Notes: generated from the sequence alone by a model not told the origin. A stretch of DNA of 24,929 nt from a virus (IMGVR_UViG_3300030450_000497:1-24929); one strand, 5' to 3'. Shown: positions 8,141 through 16,755, counted from the stretch's first letter. Program-made: numbers and translations.

Positions 8141-11100
8141 TTAAGCTCCTTTACCATATCCTAACGCTTGAAACGAAAATTTCACATCTATAGCACTATT
8201 TGATTGATCTTTAAATACAATAGTAAATCCTGTACCAGATACATTACTTAAAACGAAAAACGCTTTTGATGGTAAGTCATAAGGTGAAATACCAATTACA
8301 GGAATAAAGGCAGTTGTCGATCCGCCTATATCACTTGTTCCTGTAAAAAATCTATTGGCAAACACAATATCAACACCACTGGCTGACGTGCCAGATTGAA
8401 TTGGAGTACTTATAACATTGCCTGATGAAATATATTTATTTTCTACTCTTGATGGTAAAGAAGCATCAAACCCTAATTCCAAAAACTTTATATTCTCATT
8501 TGTATCAACAGAAATAAGATTACTTCTAAATTTAAAAGCTCTACCAACAAAAGATCCATTTCTTAAATTAGTAAAACTTGTAAATGTTGAGGTATCATTT
8601 GATGTTTGTACTGTTAATCCACCTTTTAACCTATCAACAGCAGCACCATCAAAATTTACCCTTGCATCTAAATCAGGAATCGAATCAAATTGATCTGATA
8701 TATTAAAACCTTCACTTTTTATATGTCTTTTTAATCTTAAATTTTGATAGACAGCACCTAAATCAAAAGTACTTGCAAAATCATATGTGCCAGTTAAATT
8801 ATTAACTGGATTTGTAAGCTGCAAAGCACCAGAAACTACACTTACATTAGTTTTTGTACCACTAAACGATGTCTGTTCTCTTTGTTGTTTTATAACAAGT
8901 TCATCTTCTGTCTCTGGTAATGCAAATTCTACCTTTGCTTCATTTGCTGATAAATTACTTGCTAAATCCTCAAACTTTATACTATAAGTACCAGCTAAAG
9001 CAGGAACAACAACCTCTGTTGTATTACCATTGCTTGTATCAAGATCAATAGAATTACTAAAAGTAGTGTTTGCTAATGATGTTGTGGAATGTCTTATCAA
9101 GCATCTACCACCAAATATGACATCTTTTGCTAAAGCCAAATCCCAACTAAGTCTTACCTGATAATTATTTATCGGTTCTATTTCAAAATTTGTAGGCTGT
9201 TCTGGTAGTTCAGATAAAGCATTTACAGCAATATTTGCTTCTGTTGGCGTATTTGATCTTTGCCCTTGAGAATTAACTGTATAAAGTCTTATATCGTATG
9301 ATCCAGCTTCAAATTCTGTCTGTATAATTTCAAATGTTGTTTCCTGTGTATTAACAACAGTAAAATTATCTCCATCTCTTCGATATTGTAATGTATAACC
9401 AGATGCACCCTCTACTGCTTGCCAATCAATAAATACTTTTGGTACTGCTCTGTTATTGATAACAACAATTTTTTCTTCAAGAGTTAAACCTGATGGCGGT
9501 GATAATATTGCAGTGAGTAAACTTACATTTCGTGATGGTAATTGCTCTCCATCTTCTACTGCTGCATATTTACCCTGATTATGACTTAAAGCAGTAATAG
9601 CATATGTTTTTTTAGCTGTTTCTTTTATATTTATTACTCGCCAATTAGTAACAGACAAACTAGCCGATTCAAAAATATATGGACTATTAACAACAGGAGC
9701 AGATGAAAAAGCACTTGAAACATTAACAACAGTTTGATTATTTGAATAACTAGATATTGTTTTGGTTTCTACTGTTCCATTACTTAATAAACAACTAATA
9801 GTTGGTGTGTCACTAATATCAGGTTGATTTGTACCATCTACATTATCAATAGTTACAGCAGTGGTGGTTGCAGCTTTTACTACACCTCCTCTTCTTGTTG
9901 CTGCTTTGACTCTATCTGCAATACCAATAATGCTACCTATCTGCACAACAGAACCAGCAGCAATGTTAGTTTCAAAAGCACAGCTTTCAGTAGCAGTTTG
10001 TTGTGTATTTAAAAACCATTTACCAACTCTTTGTGCCTGACCTCTTGATGTCGTTCCAAATGTCCTAATAGTATTTATATGTTCGCCATACTTTGCTATC
10101 GCTGCTGTATCTTTTACAGTTACATAATCTAATTGTTGAGTTTCTAAATCAAAATAACTAATATTTATGATCGTAAATCTTGTTTTTAAAGAACTGCCAC
10201 TGTAAACAAAACTACCGTCTACAACATTTGCATTATTAAATACATAGTCAAAAGATACTGTGCCTGGGTTAGCAAAATCTTTTGGTGCGTCTTGTGATAT
10301 TTTTATTGTGCCTTCTGAATAAAACGGCATTGCTCTCATCACAGAACAAATATCATTAATTATTTTTAATGCTTCTTGTTGTGTTCTTATGTTTACATTT
10401 AAAGAAAATCTAGGTTCTTGACCACCTTGCCCATCGTCTACTAATTCACCACAATATTCACTTGCTTTACGAAAAACAAATTTATCTAATGATGACTCTG
10501 ATAAATTACAACCATATCTGCTGTCTATCAAAAGATCATAAAGTATCCAAGCTGGATCGCTTGTCCATTCTTTATCTGTTTTAAAAGTGCCATTAAAGGT
10601 ACCACTGTAAGTTATTCTTCCTGTTGCAAGCTCAACTGTTGCATTATGTGGAATTTTTATCTTCTTACCTCTTACACGTAAAACCCTTGATGGTAAAGAT
10701 GGAAACTCCTCTGCACTAAAACGTAATGAAGTATATGCAACATTTGGATAATTATTAGAATCTTCAATAATTTCTGTAACACCACTTAAACGCATTGGAT
10801 TAAAGGTATTATTATCACCTTCATCATTGCTTCTTGATAAGGTTACTGTAATTGGGAAAAATGCTCCTGATTGTCCTATAGCTGTTGTGTTATAACCAGT
10901 AACATCAGATAGCCTTATACCATAATCACGACTATAAGATGATGTACTTTTACCTTGAACAGTATCAGTGATAATAGTTTGTTCAGATCCATTACTAGGA
11001 TTTACTTTTATTTCTACATTTACACTTGTTGATTTTCTATCACCAGAGCTAGTATCTATTCTAAAAAATTGGTCAAATTTTACTCTTACTCTTACTTTAT

Positions 11101-11557
11101 CAACATTAATATTAGTAATCTGTACAGATCGTGTTGTAACTGAACCACCTGCAGGGAAACTTACAAGCTGTCCAATATCACCACCTGTTCTTTCCGTAGA
11201 TTGTATCTCTGCTGCTGGTAATATTGCATTATTAGCAGTGCCTTGTTGAAACTGAAAATCAATACTGTCATAGTTAAAATCTGACGCTGCGGGGTTGTTT
11301 ACATTTGCATCACTAGCTAAAACTGGTTGATTATTCAAAAATAAATCTTTTAAAAAAGCATTTTTGTATGCTGCAGATGTTTTATCAGTAATATTATTTT
11401 TATGTGCTGTAGCACTAAGTTCTATTTCTCCTTCACTTAAAATATCAACAAGAGTAATAAAATCTATTGATTTTAAAGCATTATTCGGAAGTTTTGCGTT
11501 TTGTTGATAAATTAACTCACCATTATTTGAAGTAATAATATTATTGATTTGACTCAT
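8141..11557 (-). CDS. gpJ-like tail tip / host specificity protein
   Basis: A 1138-residue protein, very close in size to lambda gpJ (1132). It is the central tail-tip protein that closes the tube and leads to the fibres and receptor. Residues 25-50 hold the opening KSIDFITLVDILSEGEIE. Residues 316-351 contain the signature TYSGTFNGTFK...DPAWILYDLLIDSRYG. Residues 390-420 (QQEALKIINDICSVMRAMPF) belong to the same family. Two fibronectin-III-like domains follow at about 688-780 (VFIDWQAVEGASGYTLQYRR) and 785-880 (QVRLSWDLALAKDVIFGG). The last 250 residues are beta-rich and probably variable. It overlaps the end of gpI as ATGA. Confidence 0.92.
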   Translation of the reverse strand: MSQINNIITSNNGELIYQQNAKLPNNALKSIDFITLVDILSEGEIELSATAHKNNITDKTSAAYKNAFLKDLFLNNQPVLASDANVNNPAASDFNYDSIDFQFQQGTANNAILPAAEIQSTERTGGDIGQLVSFPAGGSVTTRSVQITNINVDKVRVRVKFDQFFRIDTSSGDRKSTSVNVEIKVNPSNGSEQTIITDTVQGKSTSSYSRDYGIRLSDVTGYNTTAIGQSGAFFPITVTLSRSNDEGDNNTFNPMRLSGVTEIIEDSNNYPNVAYTSLRFSAEEFPSLPSRVLRVRGKKIKIPHNATVELATGRITYSGTFNGTFKTDKEWTSDPAWILYDLLIDSRYGCNLSESSLDKFVFRKASEYCGELVDDGQGGQEPRFSLNVNIRTQQEALKIINDICSVMRAMPFYSEGTIKISQDAPKDFANPGTVSFDYVFNNANVVDGSFVYSGSSLKTRFTIINISYFDLETQQLDYVTVKDTAAIAKYGEHINTIRTFGTTSRGQAQRVGKWFLNTQQTATESCAFETNIAAGSVVQIGSIIGIADRVKAATRRGGVVKAATTTAVTIDNVDGTNQPDISDTPTISCLLSNGTVETKTISSYSNNQTVVNVSSAFSSAPVVNSPYIFESASLSVTNWRVINIKETAKKTYAITALSHNQGKYAAVEDGEQLPSRNVSLLTAILSPPSGLTLEEKIVVINNRAVPKVFIDWQAVEGASGYTLQYRRDGDNFTVVNTQETTFEIIQTEFEAGSYDIRLYTVNSQGQRSNTPTEANIAVNALSELPEQPTNFEIEPINNYQVRLSWDLALAKDVIFGGRCLIRHSTTSLANTTFSNSIDLDTSNGNTTEVVVPALAGTYSIKFEDLASNLSANEAKVEFALPETEDELVIKQQREQTSFSGTKTNVSVVSGALQLTNPVNNLTGTYDFASTFDLGAVYQNLRLKRHIKSEGFNISDQFDSIPDLDARVNFDGAAVDRLKGGLTVQTSNDTSTFTSFTNLRNGSFVGRAFKFRSNLISVDTNENIKFLELGFDASLPSRVENKYISSGNVISTPIQSGTSASGVDIVFANRFFTGTSDIGGSTTAFIPVIGISPYDLPSKAFFVLSNVSGTGFTIVFKDQSNSAIDVKFSFQALGYGKGA

Positions 11558-12129
11558 TGACTATTTACCACCTGTAAAGTATCTATATTTGCACTAATAG
11601 TATTTGTTCCAATCAAAGTTTCTCCAAACACAATATTTATTGGAACACCTTGTTTAGAAATATTATTCGTTCCATCAAAAGTAAAACTTGGATCTTGTTC
11701 ATCTGTACCACCAAATGAAGGTGGTGTAGGTGGTGGAAATAATAACTCCGAAACTCCTTGTAAGACCATTGAAATTCCAACAGCATTAATAACTGCTAAT
11801 GCTGCACTTCCAATTTTCAATCCTGCGATAAAACTTAATGATGAAGTTTTCATAAGTGCAAGTGCGCCACCAACAATAAAATTTATTAATTCTCCATGAA
11901 CAACAGGTATTATTTTTATATCGCTTTCTGTCTGCAAGTCTAATAAATCCTCTGTAATTCTTGCTTTACCTGCCATTACACAATATTCTTGTGTTTTTAT
12001 ATGATCTGCTACTCCATCAAAATTATTTATCAAAAAACTAAAGGCTTGTCTAGGACTCTCTACATCTATTTCAAATGTAGATTGACCTATGAATTTTCTT
12101 AATCGACCATAAATAGTTAATTTAATCAT
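11554..12129 (-). CDS. gpI-like tail assembly protein
   Basis: A 191-residue protein of the lambda TAP-I family. Residues 1-75 form a beta-grasp-like N-terminus (MIKLTIYGRLRKFIGQSTFE ... DIKIIPVVHG). Residues 80-128 are hydrophobic and small-residue rich (FIVGGALALM, LSFIAGLKIGSAALAVINAV), followed by a proline run (LLFPPPTPP) and a C-terminal part (INIVFGETLIGTNTISANID) that is also typical of the family. In lambda gpI helps to build the tail-tip initiator but is not found in the finished virion. The start overlaps the end of the JAMM gene by eight bases; the stop overlaps gpJ as ATGA. Order K-I-J is as in lambda. Confidence 0.88.
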   Translation of the reverse strand: MIKLTIYGRLRKFIGQSTFEIDVESPRQAFSFLINNFDGVADHIKTQEYCVMAGKARITEDLLDLQTESDIKIIPVVHGELINFIVGGALALMKTSSLSFIAGLKIGSAALAVINAVGISMVLQGVSELLFPPPTPPSFGGTDEQDPSFTFDGTNNISKQGVPINIVFGETLIGTNTISANIDTLQVVNSQ

Positions 12130-12469
12130 CTACCTCTGCTGGATCTAATTTAATAATAGATTCTGTCTTTGGATCTACAAGATAAAAAGGCAAATCATTA
12201 TACTTACAACTAATTTTATCAGTATGACTAAATTCAAACAATCCATCAGGATGGCTATGGACGATACCTAAAACCTCTCCTTGATCTTCACCATCTGCCC
12301 AATCTAGAGGATCTATTACAAAAGACTCCTCCTTATAAGCTTTTGATATATTTTTACATTTCCAATATGTATGCTTACCATCTATATCTAAGACAAGACC
12401 ACAACATTCTTCTGGATAACACTCTGTAGCGTGTTTATATGCCTCTGTAGCCCATGTATTACAAGTCAT
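12122..12469 (-). CDS. gpK-like tail protein with JAMM metalloprotease domain only
   Basis: A 115-residue protein with a complete JAB1/MPN (JAMM) zinc-peptidase signature: glutamate in PEECCG (E20/E21), H71 and H73 in HSHP, then S81 and D84 at the spacing H-x-H-x7-S-x2-D. In lambda, gpK carries this domain followed by an NlpC/P60 peptidase. Here the chain ends after the JAMM fold (LVDPKTESIIKLDPAEVDD) and no NlpC/P60 half is seen in the neighbouring frames. It contains six cysteines (C3, C17, C22, C23, C38, C88), many for its size. It overlaps gpL as TAATG. It probably acts in tail-tip assembly or processing. Confidence 0.88.
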   Translation of the reverse strand: MTCNTWATEAYKHATECYPEECCGLVLDIDGKHTYWKCKNISKAYKEESFVIDPLDWADGEDQGEVLGIVHSHPDGLFEFSHTDKISCKYNDLPFYLVDPKTESIIKLDPAEVDD

Positions 12470-13080
12470 TAGATAAACGTACCAGCAGCAGGGAATAAAT
12501 CTCTTGTTACTATTCTTGCAGGTATTTTTTTGTTTTGCATATCTAATGCACTAACTAACTCAAACTGTACTATCTGCCTATTTTCTACGGCTTTTCTATC
12601 TATATAATAAATTCTATCCTGTAATCTATCTGTACTGGGAGTACCAAAAGGATTGTCTCCAACAAAATTTGCATTATCAAGTGCTGAAGCTAACGGTAAA
12701 AGTCTTGTTACTTTTGCATTTAACAAATCATTTCCAGGAGTAACAGTGTTAACAACATTTAAAAAATCACTCATGGTCATAACTGTTGTATCTTTTGTTA
12801 TACCACCTAAATTACTAAAGGTAAGAGTAGGTCTTGGAATTGTACCTTTGCTTGTATCTTCAAAACCTTCTACTTTTACAGCTACTCGCTGATAACTATT
12901 GCCATTAAATATTACCTGTCCAAAGTTATTTAAGTTCGCACCAGCATGAAATCTAAATACAGTATCTAAATTATTAGGATTACCAGTTGGTATATGTAAG
13001 CCAACAGTGAGTTCAAGTTCAAATAACTCGATAATAGAACTTGGATTAAGTTTATTTAATTCAACAAAAGGAATTGCCAT
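12469..13080 (-). CDS. gpL-like minor tail protein, without cysteines
   Basis: A 203-residue protein of the lambda gpL family, a component of the tail-tip cone. It opens with LNPSSIIELFELELTVG, contains FRFHAGANLNNFGQVIFNGN and YQRVAVKVEGFEDTSKGTIP, and has the late phrase RIYYIDRKAVENRQIVQFEL, all characteristic of the family. It ends shortly after KIPARIVTRDLFPAAG. Lambda gpL (232 residues) continues with a C-terminal domain whose cysteines bind a 4Fe-4S cluster; this protein is about 30 residues shorter and has no cysteine at all. It sits between gpM and gpK as in lambda, with TAATG overlaps on both sides. Confidence 0.9.
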   Translation of the reverse strand: MAIPFVELNKLNPSSIIELFELELTVGLHIPTGNPNNLDTVFRFHAGANLNNFGQVIFNGNSYQRVAVKVEGFEDTSKGTIPRPTLTFSNLGGITKDTTVMTMSDFLNVVNTVTPGNDLLNAKVTRLLPLASALDNANFVGDNPFGTPSTDRLQDRIYYIDRKAVENRQIVQFELVSALDMQNKKIPARIVTRDLFPAAGTFI

Positions 13081-13433
13081 TAAGGTTCAAATACTTCTCT
13101 AAAAACAACATTTACAGTTGCACGATTAGAAAAATTTATTGTTTTTTTATATTGTGAATCAATTACAAAATTACCTACAACATCATTAGGTGGAGTATAT
13201 ACAAAACTATCTGCATTAGTAGCTCTTGCATTTAAGAAATTAATTAGCGTATCGCTTTCAGTCTCAGTTATATTTTTAAAAGTTAACGTTAATTTTCTTG
13301 GGTTTTGATTTAATCCCTCTGTTAATCGTTGTTCAAAACCATCTCCAAAACTTATTGTATTTATTTTTGGGTTATTTTCTATAGACAAACCATAATCTGG
13401 ATTTAAACCTACATCAGTATTAAAATTTGCCAT
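13080..13433 (-). CDS. gpM-like minor tail protein
   Basis: A 117-residue protein of the phage minor tail family (lambda gpM, 109 residues). The hallmark is the block at 28-42 ISFGDGFEQRLTEGLN, followed by RKLTLTFKNITE, a helix LINFLNARATNADSFVYTPP, and the ending INFSNRATVNVVFREVFEP. In lambda gpM joins the tail-tip complex on which the tube polymerises. It lies directly after the tape measure gene and before gpL; both junctions are TAATG overlaps, so translation of H, M, L and K is probably coupled and their ratios linked. Confidence 0.9.
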   Translation of the reverse strand: MANFNTDVGLNPDYGLSIENNPKINTISFGDGFEQRLTEGLNQNPRKLTLTFKNITETESDTLINFLNARATNADSFVYTPPNDVVGNFVIDSQYKKTINFSNRATVNVVFREVFEP

Positions 13434-15121
13434 TAATTTAACAAACCTCCAACTCTTTTTTCATTAATTATTACAGCTTGAACTGCTGCTGCAATCTGTT
13501 CACCAAAAGCATTAGCCTGCTGTGTATTTCCTTGCACATTAGAACCAGATGCATCAACAGAAACATTTATAACAGTAGAACCGCCACCATTAGATTCAAC
13601 ACCTAATCTACCATTACTACCTCTTCTTAAAGGTAAGATAGCTTCTGCACCTGCTTCACCCATTAAACCCATGCCATTCGCCATAGGAAATAATGTTGGT
13701 TTTCGGACTACTGTTCCTCCATAGGCATATTTCTGAACCTGTCCATTAACAAAAGCATTACCATCTGCATTTTTTGTAAATAAACCCTCTATAAAATTAG
13801 TAAATGGTTTTGTAATAGATTCCTGTATTGCAATACGTGCCATATCTTTAATTATGCTATTTGCTAAATTTCTAAAATTTAATTTACCTGTCATTACAAA
13901 ATTAACTAAAGCATCTTCCATACCTTTTATTCCTTTTACTACAACATCTGCCATTGATTCCTGTACAGATTTTAAACCAGACTGAAATTGTTTTAATTTA
14001 TCTCTCATGGCCTGACCAAAAGCATCATTAAGAGAATCTTTTGCATCATCAACTGCATCTGCATTTACATTAATAGTTATAGTTCCACCTTCTTCTGCAC
14101 TCAATCCTTCTATACCTTCTACAATCTGTCCAGCATTAATAATATCTGCAATTACCTTAAAATCTTTTTTTGCCTGTTCTGCAGTATCTTCGAATCCTTT
14201 TTGCATTACTTCCAATGCTGTTTTAAAATCACCTAAAGCAAGACTGCCTAATATTTTTGCTAAATCTATAAAACTTCTTGTTAAAAATCTAACAGAAGCA
14301 AATGTTGCAAAAGCAGCAGAACCAATGATTTTAAATCCTACTTCAACTGCCTTAAATAATTCATTCAATGATTCTTTATCATTTAGAAACTGTTCAACTA
14401 TAAGTGCAAAATCATTAAGTGTTGGTAATAAATTATCTGCTAACTGTAAATTTGCTTCACCTGCAGAAAAACCTATACGTGTAAGAGTATCATTAAAATC
14501 TTCTGCATTTTTTGCAAATCTATCTGATACCTGTGTATTAAATTCCTTAATACCTTTTGCACCCATATTTAAGAATGGTACAAGTTGTGATCCTGATCTT
14601 CCTAATATCTCCATTGCAATGGCAGCCTTTGTAGCACCATCAGGTAAATCTGCAAATCTATCTGCTATCTCACCCAATACCTGTTCTGATGATTTTAAAG
14701 TGCCATCTGTATTTCTAACTGATAAACCTAAATCATCAAAAGCATCTTTGTAAGTAGCAACACCCTGATCTGCTTCACGCATTGACTGGGCTAATCTTCT
14801 TAATCCTCTATCTATTGTTTCCTGTTCAACGCCTGCTAATTTACCTGCTCTTGTATATGCAATAAGTGTATTAGCAGCTATACCTGTCTGTGTACTGAGT
14901 TTTCCAAATCTATCACCAGCATCTATAGCACTTTTAAGTAAACCTGCAAAAGCACCACCAGATATAACAAGACCAAAAGTTGCAAATGTTTTATTAAGAC
15001 CACCCATAGCAAGCCTTAAATTTTTTACCTTACCTGATACACCCTGCATAGAGTTACCAAGCCTTTTTATAGAACCTGCTCCTACTGTTTTTGCTGCTAC
15101 AACTAAATCAAATTTTGCCAT
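13433..15121 (-). CDS. Tail tape measure protein (lambda gpH type)
   Basis: A 562-residue protein. The N-terminal third matches lambda-type tape measures: helical DAGDRFGKLSTQTGIAANTL at 68-87, then ETIDRGLRRLAQSMREADQG and IAMEILGRSGSQLVPFL. A hydrophobic middle (IIGSAAFATFASVRFL) may be the membrane-active part used during DNA entry. The C-terminus has the family signature YGGTVVRKPTLFPMANGMGL followed by GEAGAEAILPL and a terminal TVINVSVDASGS beta motif. At roughly 1.5 angstroms per residue it predicts a tail of about 80-85 nm, shorter than lambda's; this is an estimate. It follows the G/T chaperone pair and overlaps T as TAATG. Confidence 0.93.
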   Translation of the reverse strand: MAKFDLVVAAKTVGAGSIKRLGNSMQGVSGKVKNLRLAMGGLNKTFATFGLVISGGAFAGLLKSAIDAGDRFGKLSTQTGIAANTLIAYTRAGKLAGVEQETIDRGLRRLAQSMREADQGVATYKDAFDDLGLSVRNTDGTLKSSEQVLGEIADRFADLPDGATKAAIAMEILGRSGSQLVPFLNMGAKGIKEFNTQVSDRFAKNAEDFNDTLTRIGFSAGEANLQLADNLLPTLNDFALIVEQFLNDKESLNELFKAVEVGFKIIGSAAFATFASVRFLTRSFIDLAKILGSLALGDFKTALEVMQKGFEDTAEQAKKDFKVIADIINAGQIVEGIEGLSAEEGGTITINVNADAVDDAKDSLNDAFGQAMRDKLKQFQSGLKSVQESMADVVVKGIKGMEDALVNFVMTGKLNFRNLANSIIKDMARIAIQESITKPFTNFIEGLFTKNADGNAFVNGQVQKYAYGGTVVRKPTLFPMANGMGLMGEAGAEAILPLRRGSNGRLGVESNGGGSTVINVSVDASGSNVQGNTQQANAFGEQIAAAVQAVIINEKRVGGLLN

Positions 15122-15438
15122 TATTTATCACTATTAATAATTTTTAGTATTGCAGCTTCCATAATCTGTAAATTTTCCATTAAAGATACAGCATCTTCTA
15201 CTGAATACAGTTTAATCATTTCTAACACAGTTGTATAGTCTAATCCAACAATTCCACTCATACCTACACGCCATTGTGTTTGACAACGTAAAAACATTTC
15301 AACTGTTAACCAGTTTTCTTCATATACATAACAATTATTAATTACTTCTTCTTTTTCTATAACAATACCTAACACTTCATTATCTTCTGCTGTTTTATCT
15401 ATGACTGCTGAACCTGACACCCAATATTCAGCAGCCAT
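15121..15438 (-). CDS. Tail assembly chaperone T part (reached by -1 frameshift from G)
   Basis: A 105-residue frame encoding the T half of a lambda gpG-gpGT-type chaperone. The family signature is FLRCQTQWRVGMSGIVGLDY, with the ending VSLMENLQIMEAAILKIINS. It has an ATG two bases after the stop of G but no ribosome binding site at useful distance. The frame is continuous in -1 with G across the slippery run at 15444-15450, reading L-I before MAAEYW. Most T is therefore expected as a fusion of about 220 residues. In lambda the T part recruits tail tube protein while G coats the tape measure. It is directly followed by the tape measure gene. Confidence 0.85.
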   Translation of the reverse strand: MAAEYWVSGSAVIDKTAEDNEVLGIVIEKEEVINNCYVYEENWLTVEMFLRCQTQWRVGMSGIVGLDYTTVLEMIKLYSVEDAVSLMENLQIMEAAILKIINSDK

Positions 15439-15440
15439 AA

Positions 15441-15782
15441 TTAGTTTTTTTTGTATATTTCCTGGTTAGATTCCATAAAAGCAAAACCTACAGCCAAAGC
15501 AAAACCTCTTACTTCCAATAATTGATTCAGTGTATTTTTATTAAAAGGAACTTCTGAACCATCAGAAGCTAACATTTGTTCCCATCCTAGTAATACTTCC
15601 TTTGTTACATCTATATCATCTATCTGTTTATCTTCTATCATTTTTACCATTTCCTTAAATCTTGACTGTGAAATATTTTTAAAATGACCAACAAATATTT
15701 CCTTAGATACTGCACCATCCTTATTTACATTAACTTCTACATTCCATTTATATGTAGGACTTTGGTCAATAACAAAAGGCAT
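15441..15782 (-). CDS. Tail assembly chaperone G
   Basis: A 113-residue protein between the tail tube gene and the tape measure gene, where lambda has gpG. It opens MPFVIDQSPTYKWNVEVNVN, has a central helical part (SRFKEMVKMIEDKQIDDIDV) and EVLLGWEQMLASDGSEVPFN, and ends EIYKKN at the frameshift site. The phrase 'W..v.d..G.evpf......lL......' is typical of this family. It is an assembly chaperone that coats the tape measure and leaves before the tail is finished. A 12-base perfect palindrome lies in the 37-base gap upstream, and no clear ribosome binding site is seen. Confidence 0.85.
   Translation of the reverse strand: MPFVIDQSPTYKWNVEVNVNKDGAVSKEIFVGHFKNISQSRFKEMVKMIEDKQIDDIDVTKEVLLGWEQMLASDGSEVPFNKNTLNQLLEVRGFALAVGFAFMESNQEIYKKN
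15444..15450 (-). other. Programmed -1 ribosomal frameshift site (G to GT)
   Basis: On the minus strand the end of G reads TAC AAA AAA AAC TAA. This places the canonical slippery heptamer A AAA AAC (X XXY YYZ) in frame, immediately before the stop. Slipping back one base gives CTA ATT ATG GCT, which is exactly the T frame with no stop between. A run of eight A bases could also allow transcriptional slippage. Confidence 0.85.
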
Positions 15783-15804
15783 AAAAATTTAGTATCTAAT
15801 AACT

Positions 15805-15816
15805 AGGGTATACCCT
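15805..15816. promoter_or_regulatory. 12-base perfect palindrome between tail tube gene and G
   Basis: AGGGTATACCCT lies in the 37-base gap after the tail tube gene. It is followed by six T on the plus strand and preceded by six A on the minus strand. In the coding direction there is no T-tract after it, so it is not a standard terminator for the late operon. It could be a protein-binding dyad, an RNA hairpin that protects the tail tube mRNA end, or a terminator of antisense transcripts. Confidence 0.4.
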
Positions 15817-15819
15817 TTT

Positions 15820-16755
15820 TTATGTATAGACAAGACTAAACTCATTATTTGCTGATGCTGTTGGAGTTGCATAAAACGGTAAACTTAACATTGTTATCCC
15901 ATCTGATTCTTCGTATGTAGGTTGTCCTAAATCAGTTTGTGGACAGGACACTGTAACTCTATTACCAGCAGCAGTTCCATGTAACCATGTATTTGTGCCA
16001 GTTGATGTACCAGTATAATCTGTAAAAAAGTTATGGGCTGACAGTGAGGGGTTTTCAATAACAGCTGTCCCAGAAGGTCTACGGTCAGTAATTAATACTT
16101 CTTTTGTACCACCAACTAATTCTCTATATATAACTTCATTATTAAAATCTAAATTCCAACTCTGTAATGCTGCTGAAAAACCAAATATAGAAAAGTTAGA
16201 TGTGCTGCCATTTTTAAATATTAATGGTGATGCCTGATTACTTACTGTTACAGTTGGTAAAGCAGTATCAGTAGGTGCTGTGAATAATCCAGTTAAGGAA
16301 AAAGATATACGTGGTATGTTGTTAACCTCACAATTTATACTAAATGTTCCTCTAGCACCTGTTACCTTATGTCTTATGCCATCATAATTAACAAATAATG
16401 TAACGCTGTCTGATGGAGTAGCTACTGGTGCATATGTAACTGTATTGCCACCAGTTATATTTTCTGATAAACCACAAGCTTTTAATATTGCACCATATTT
16501 CGGTGCTGTACCCGCAGAACCAGAACCTGCCATTTCTACATCAAAGGTTACATTAACTCTTGTATTAGCAGGTATTACTTCATAGTTACCCATATATGGC
16601 CTTATCAAATCTCTACTAACTTCATCACTAACAATAGGTTCTATATTTAAATCTATTACCTGCACATAGTTAGCAGAACCAGTAGGTGTAGGGTCACTTC
16701 CATAACTAGACTCTGCTTTAGCTAGTATGCTTCTTTTTCTGTGTAGCTTTGGCAT
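15820..16755 (-). CDS. Major tail tube protein (lambda gpV position)
   Basis: A 311-residue protein opening MPKLHRKRSILAKAESSYGS. This is the usual start of tube proteins of the 'lkr...l.kaE..yGtdp.P..a.dai.v.' type. It continues with LIRPYMGNYEVIPANTRVNV and FDVEMAGSGSAGTAPKYGAI, then beta strands including TYAPVATPSDSVTLFVNYDG and HKVTGARGTFSINCEVN. The pattern is the phage tail tube (TTP) beta-barrel family. The C-terminal half (FTDYTGTSTGTNTWLHG and the end) may be an added surface domain. It lies after gpU and before the chaperones, as expected for the tube subunit. No strong ribosome binding site is visible; dyads flank the gene on both sides. Confidence 0.88.
   Translation of the reverse strand: MPKLHRKRSILAKAESSYGSDPTPTGSANYVQVIDLNIEPIVSDEVSRDLIRPYMGNYEVIPANTRVNVTFDVEMAGSGSAGTAPKYGAILKACGLSENITGGNTVTYAPVATPSDSVTLFVNYDGIRHKVTGARGTFSINCEVNNIPRISFSLTGLFTAPTDTALPTVTVSNQASPLIFKNGSTSNFSIFGFSAALQSWNLDFNNEVIYRELVGGTKEVLITDRRPSGTAVIENPSLSAHNFFTDYTGTSTGTNTWLHGTAAGNRVTVSCPQTDLGQPTYEESDGITMLSLPFYATPTASANNEFSLVYT

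Noticed and set aside
14325-14753. Plus-strand frame of 142 residues in the tape measure gene
   Set aside because: Composition is that of an antisense shadow (many Ser and Leu), and the opposite frame is a clear tape measure protein.
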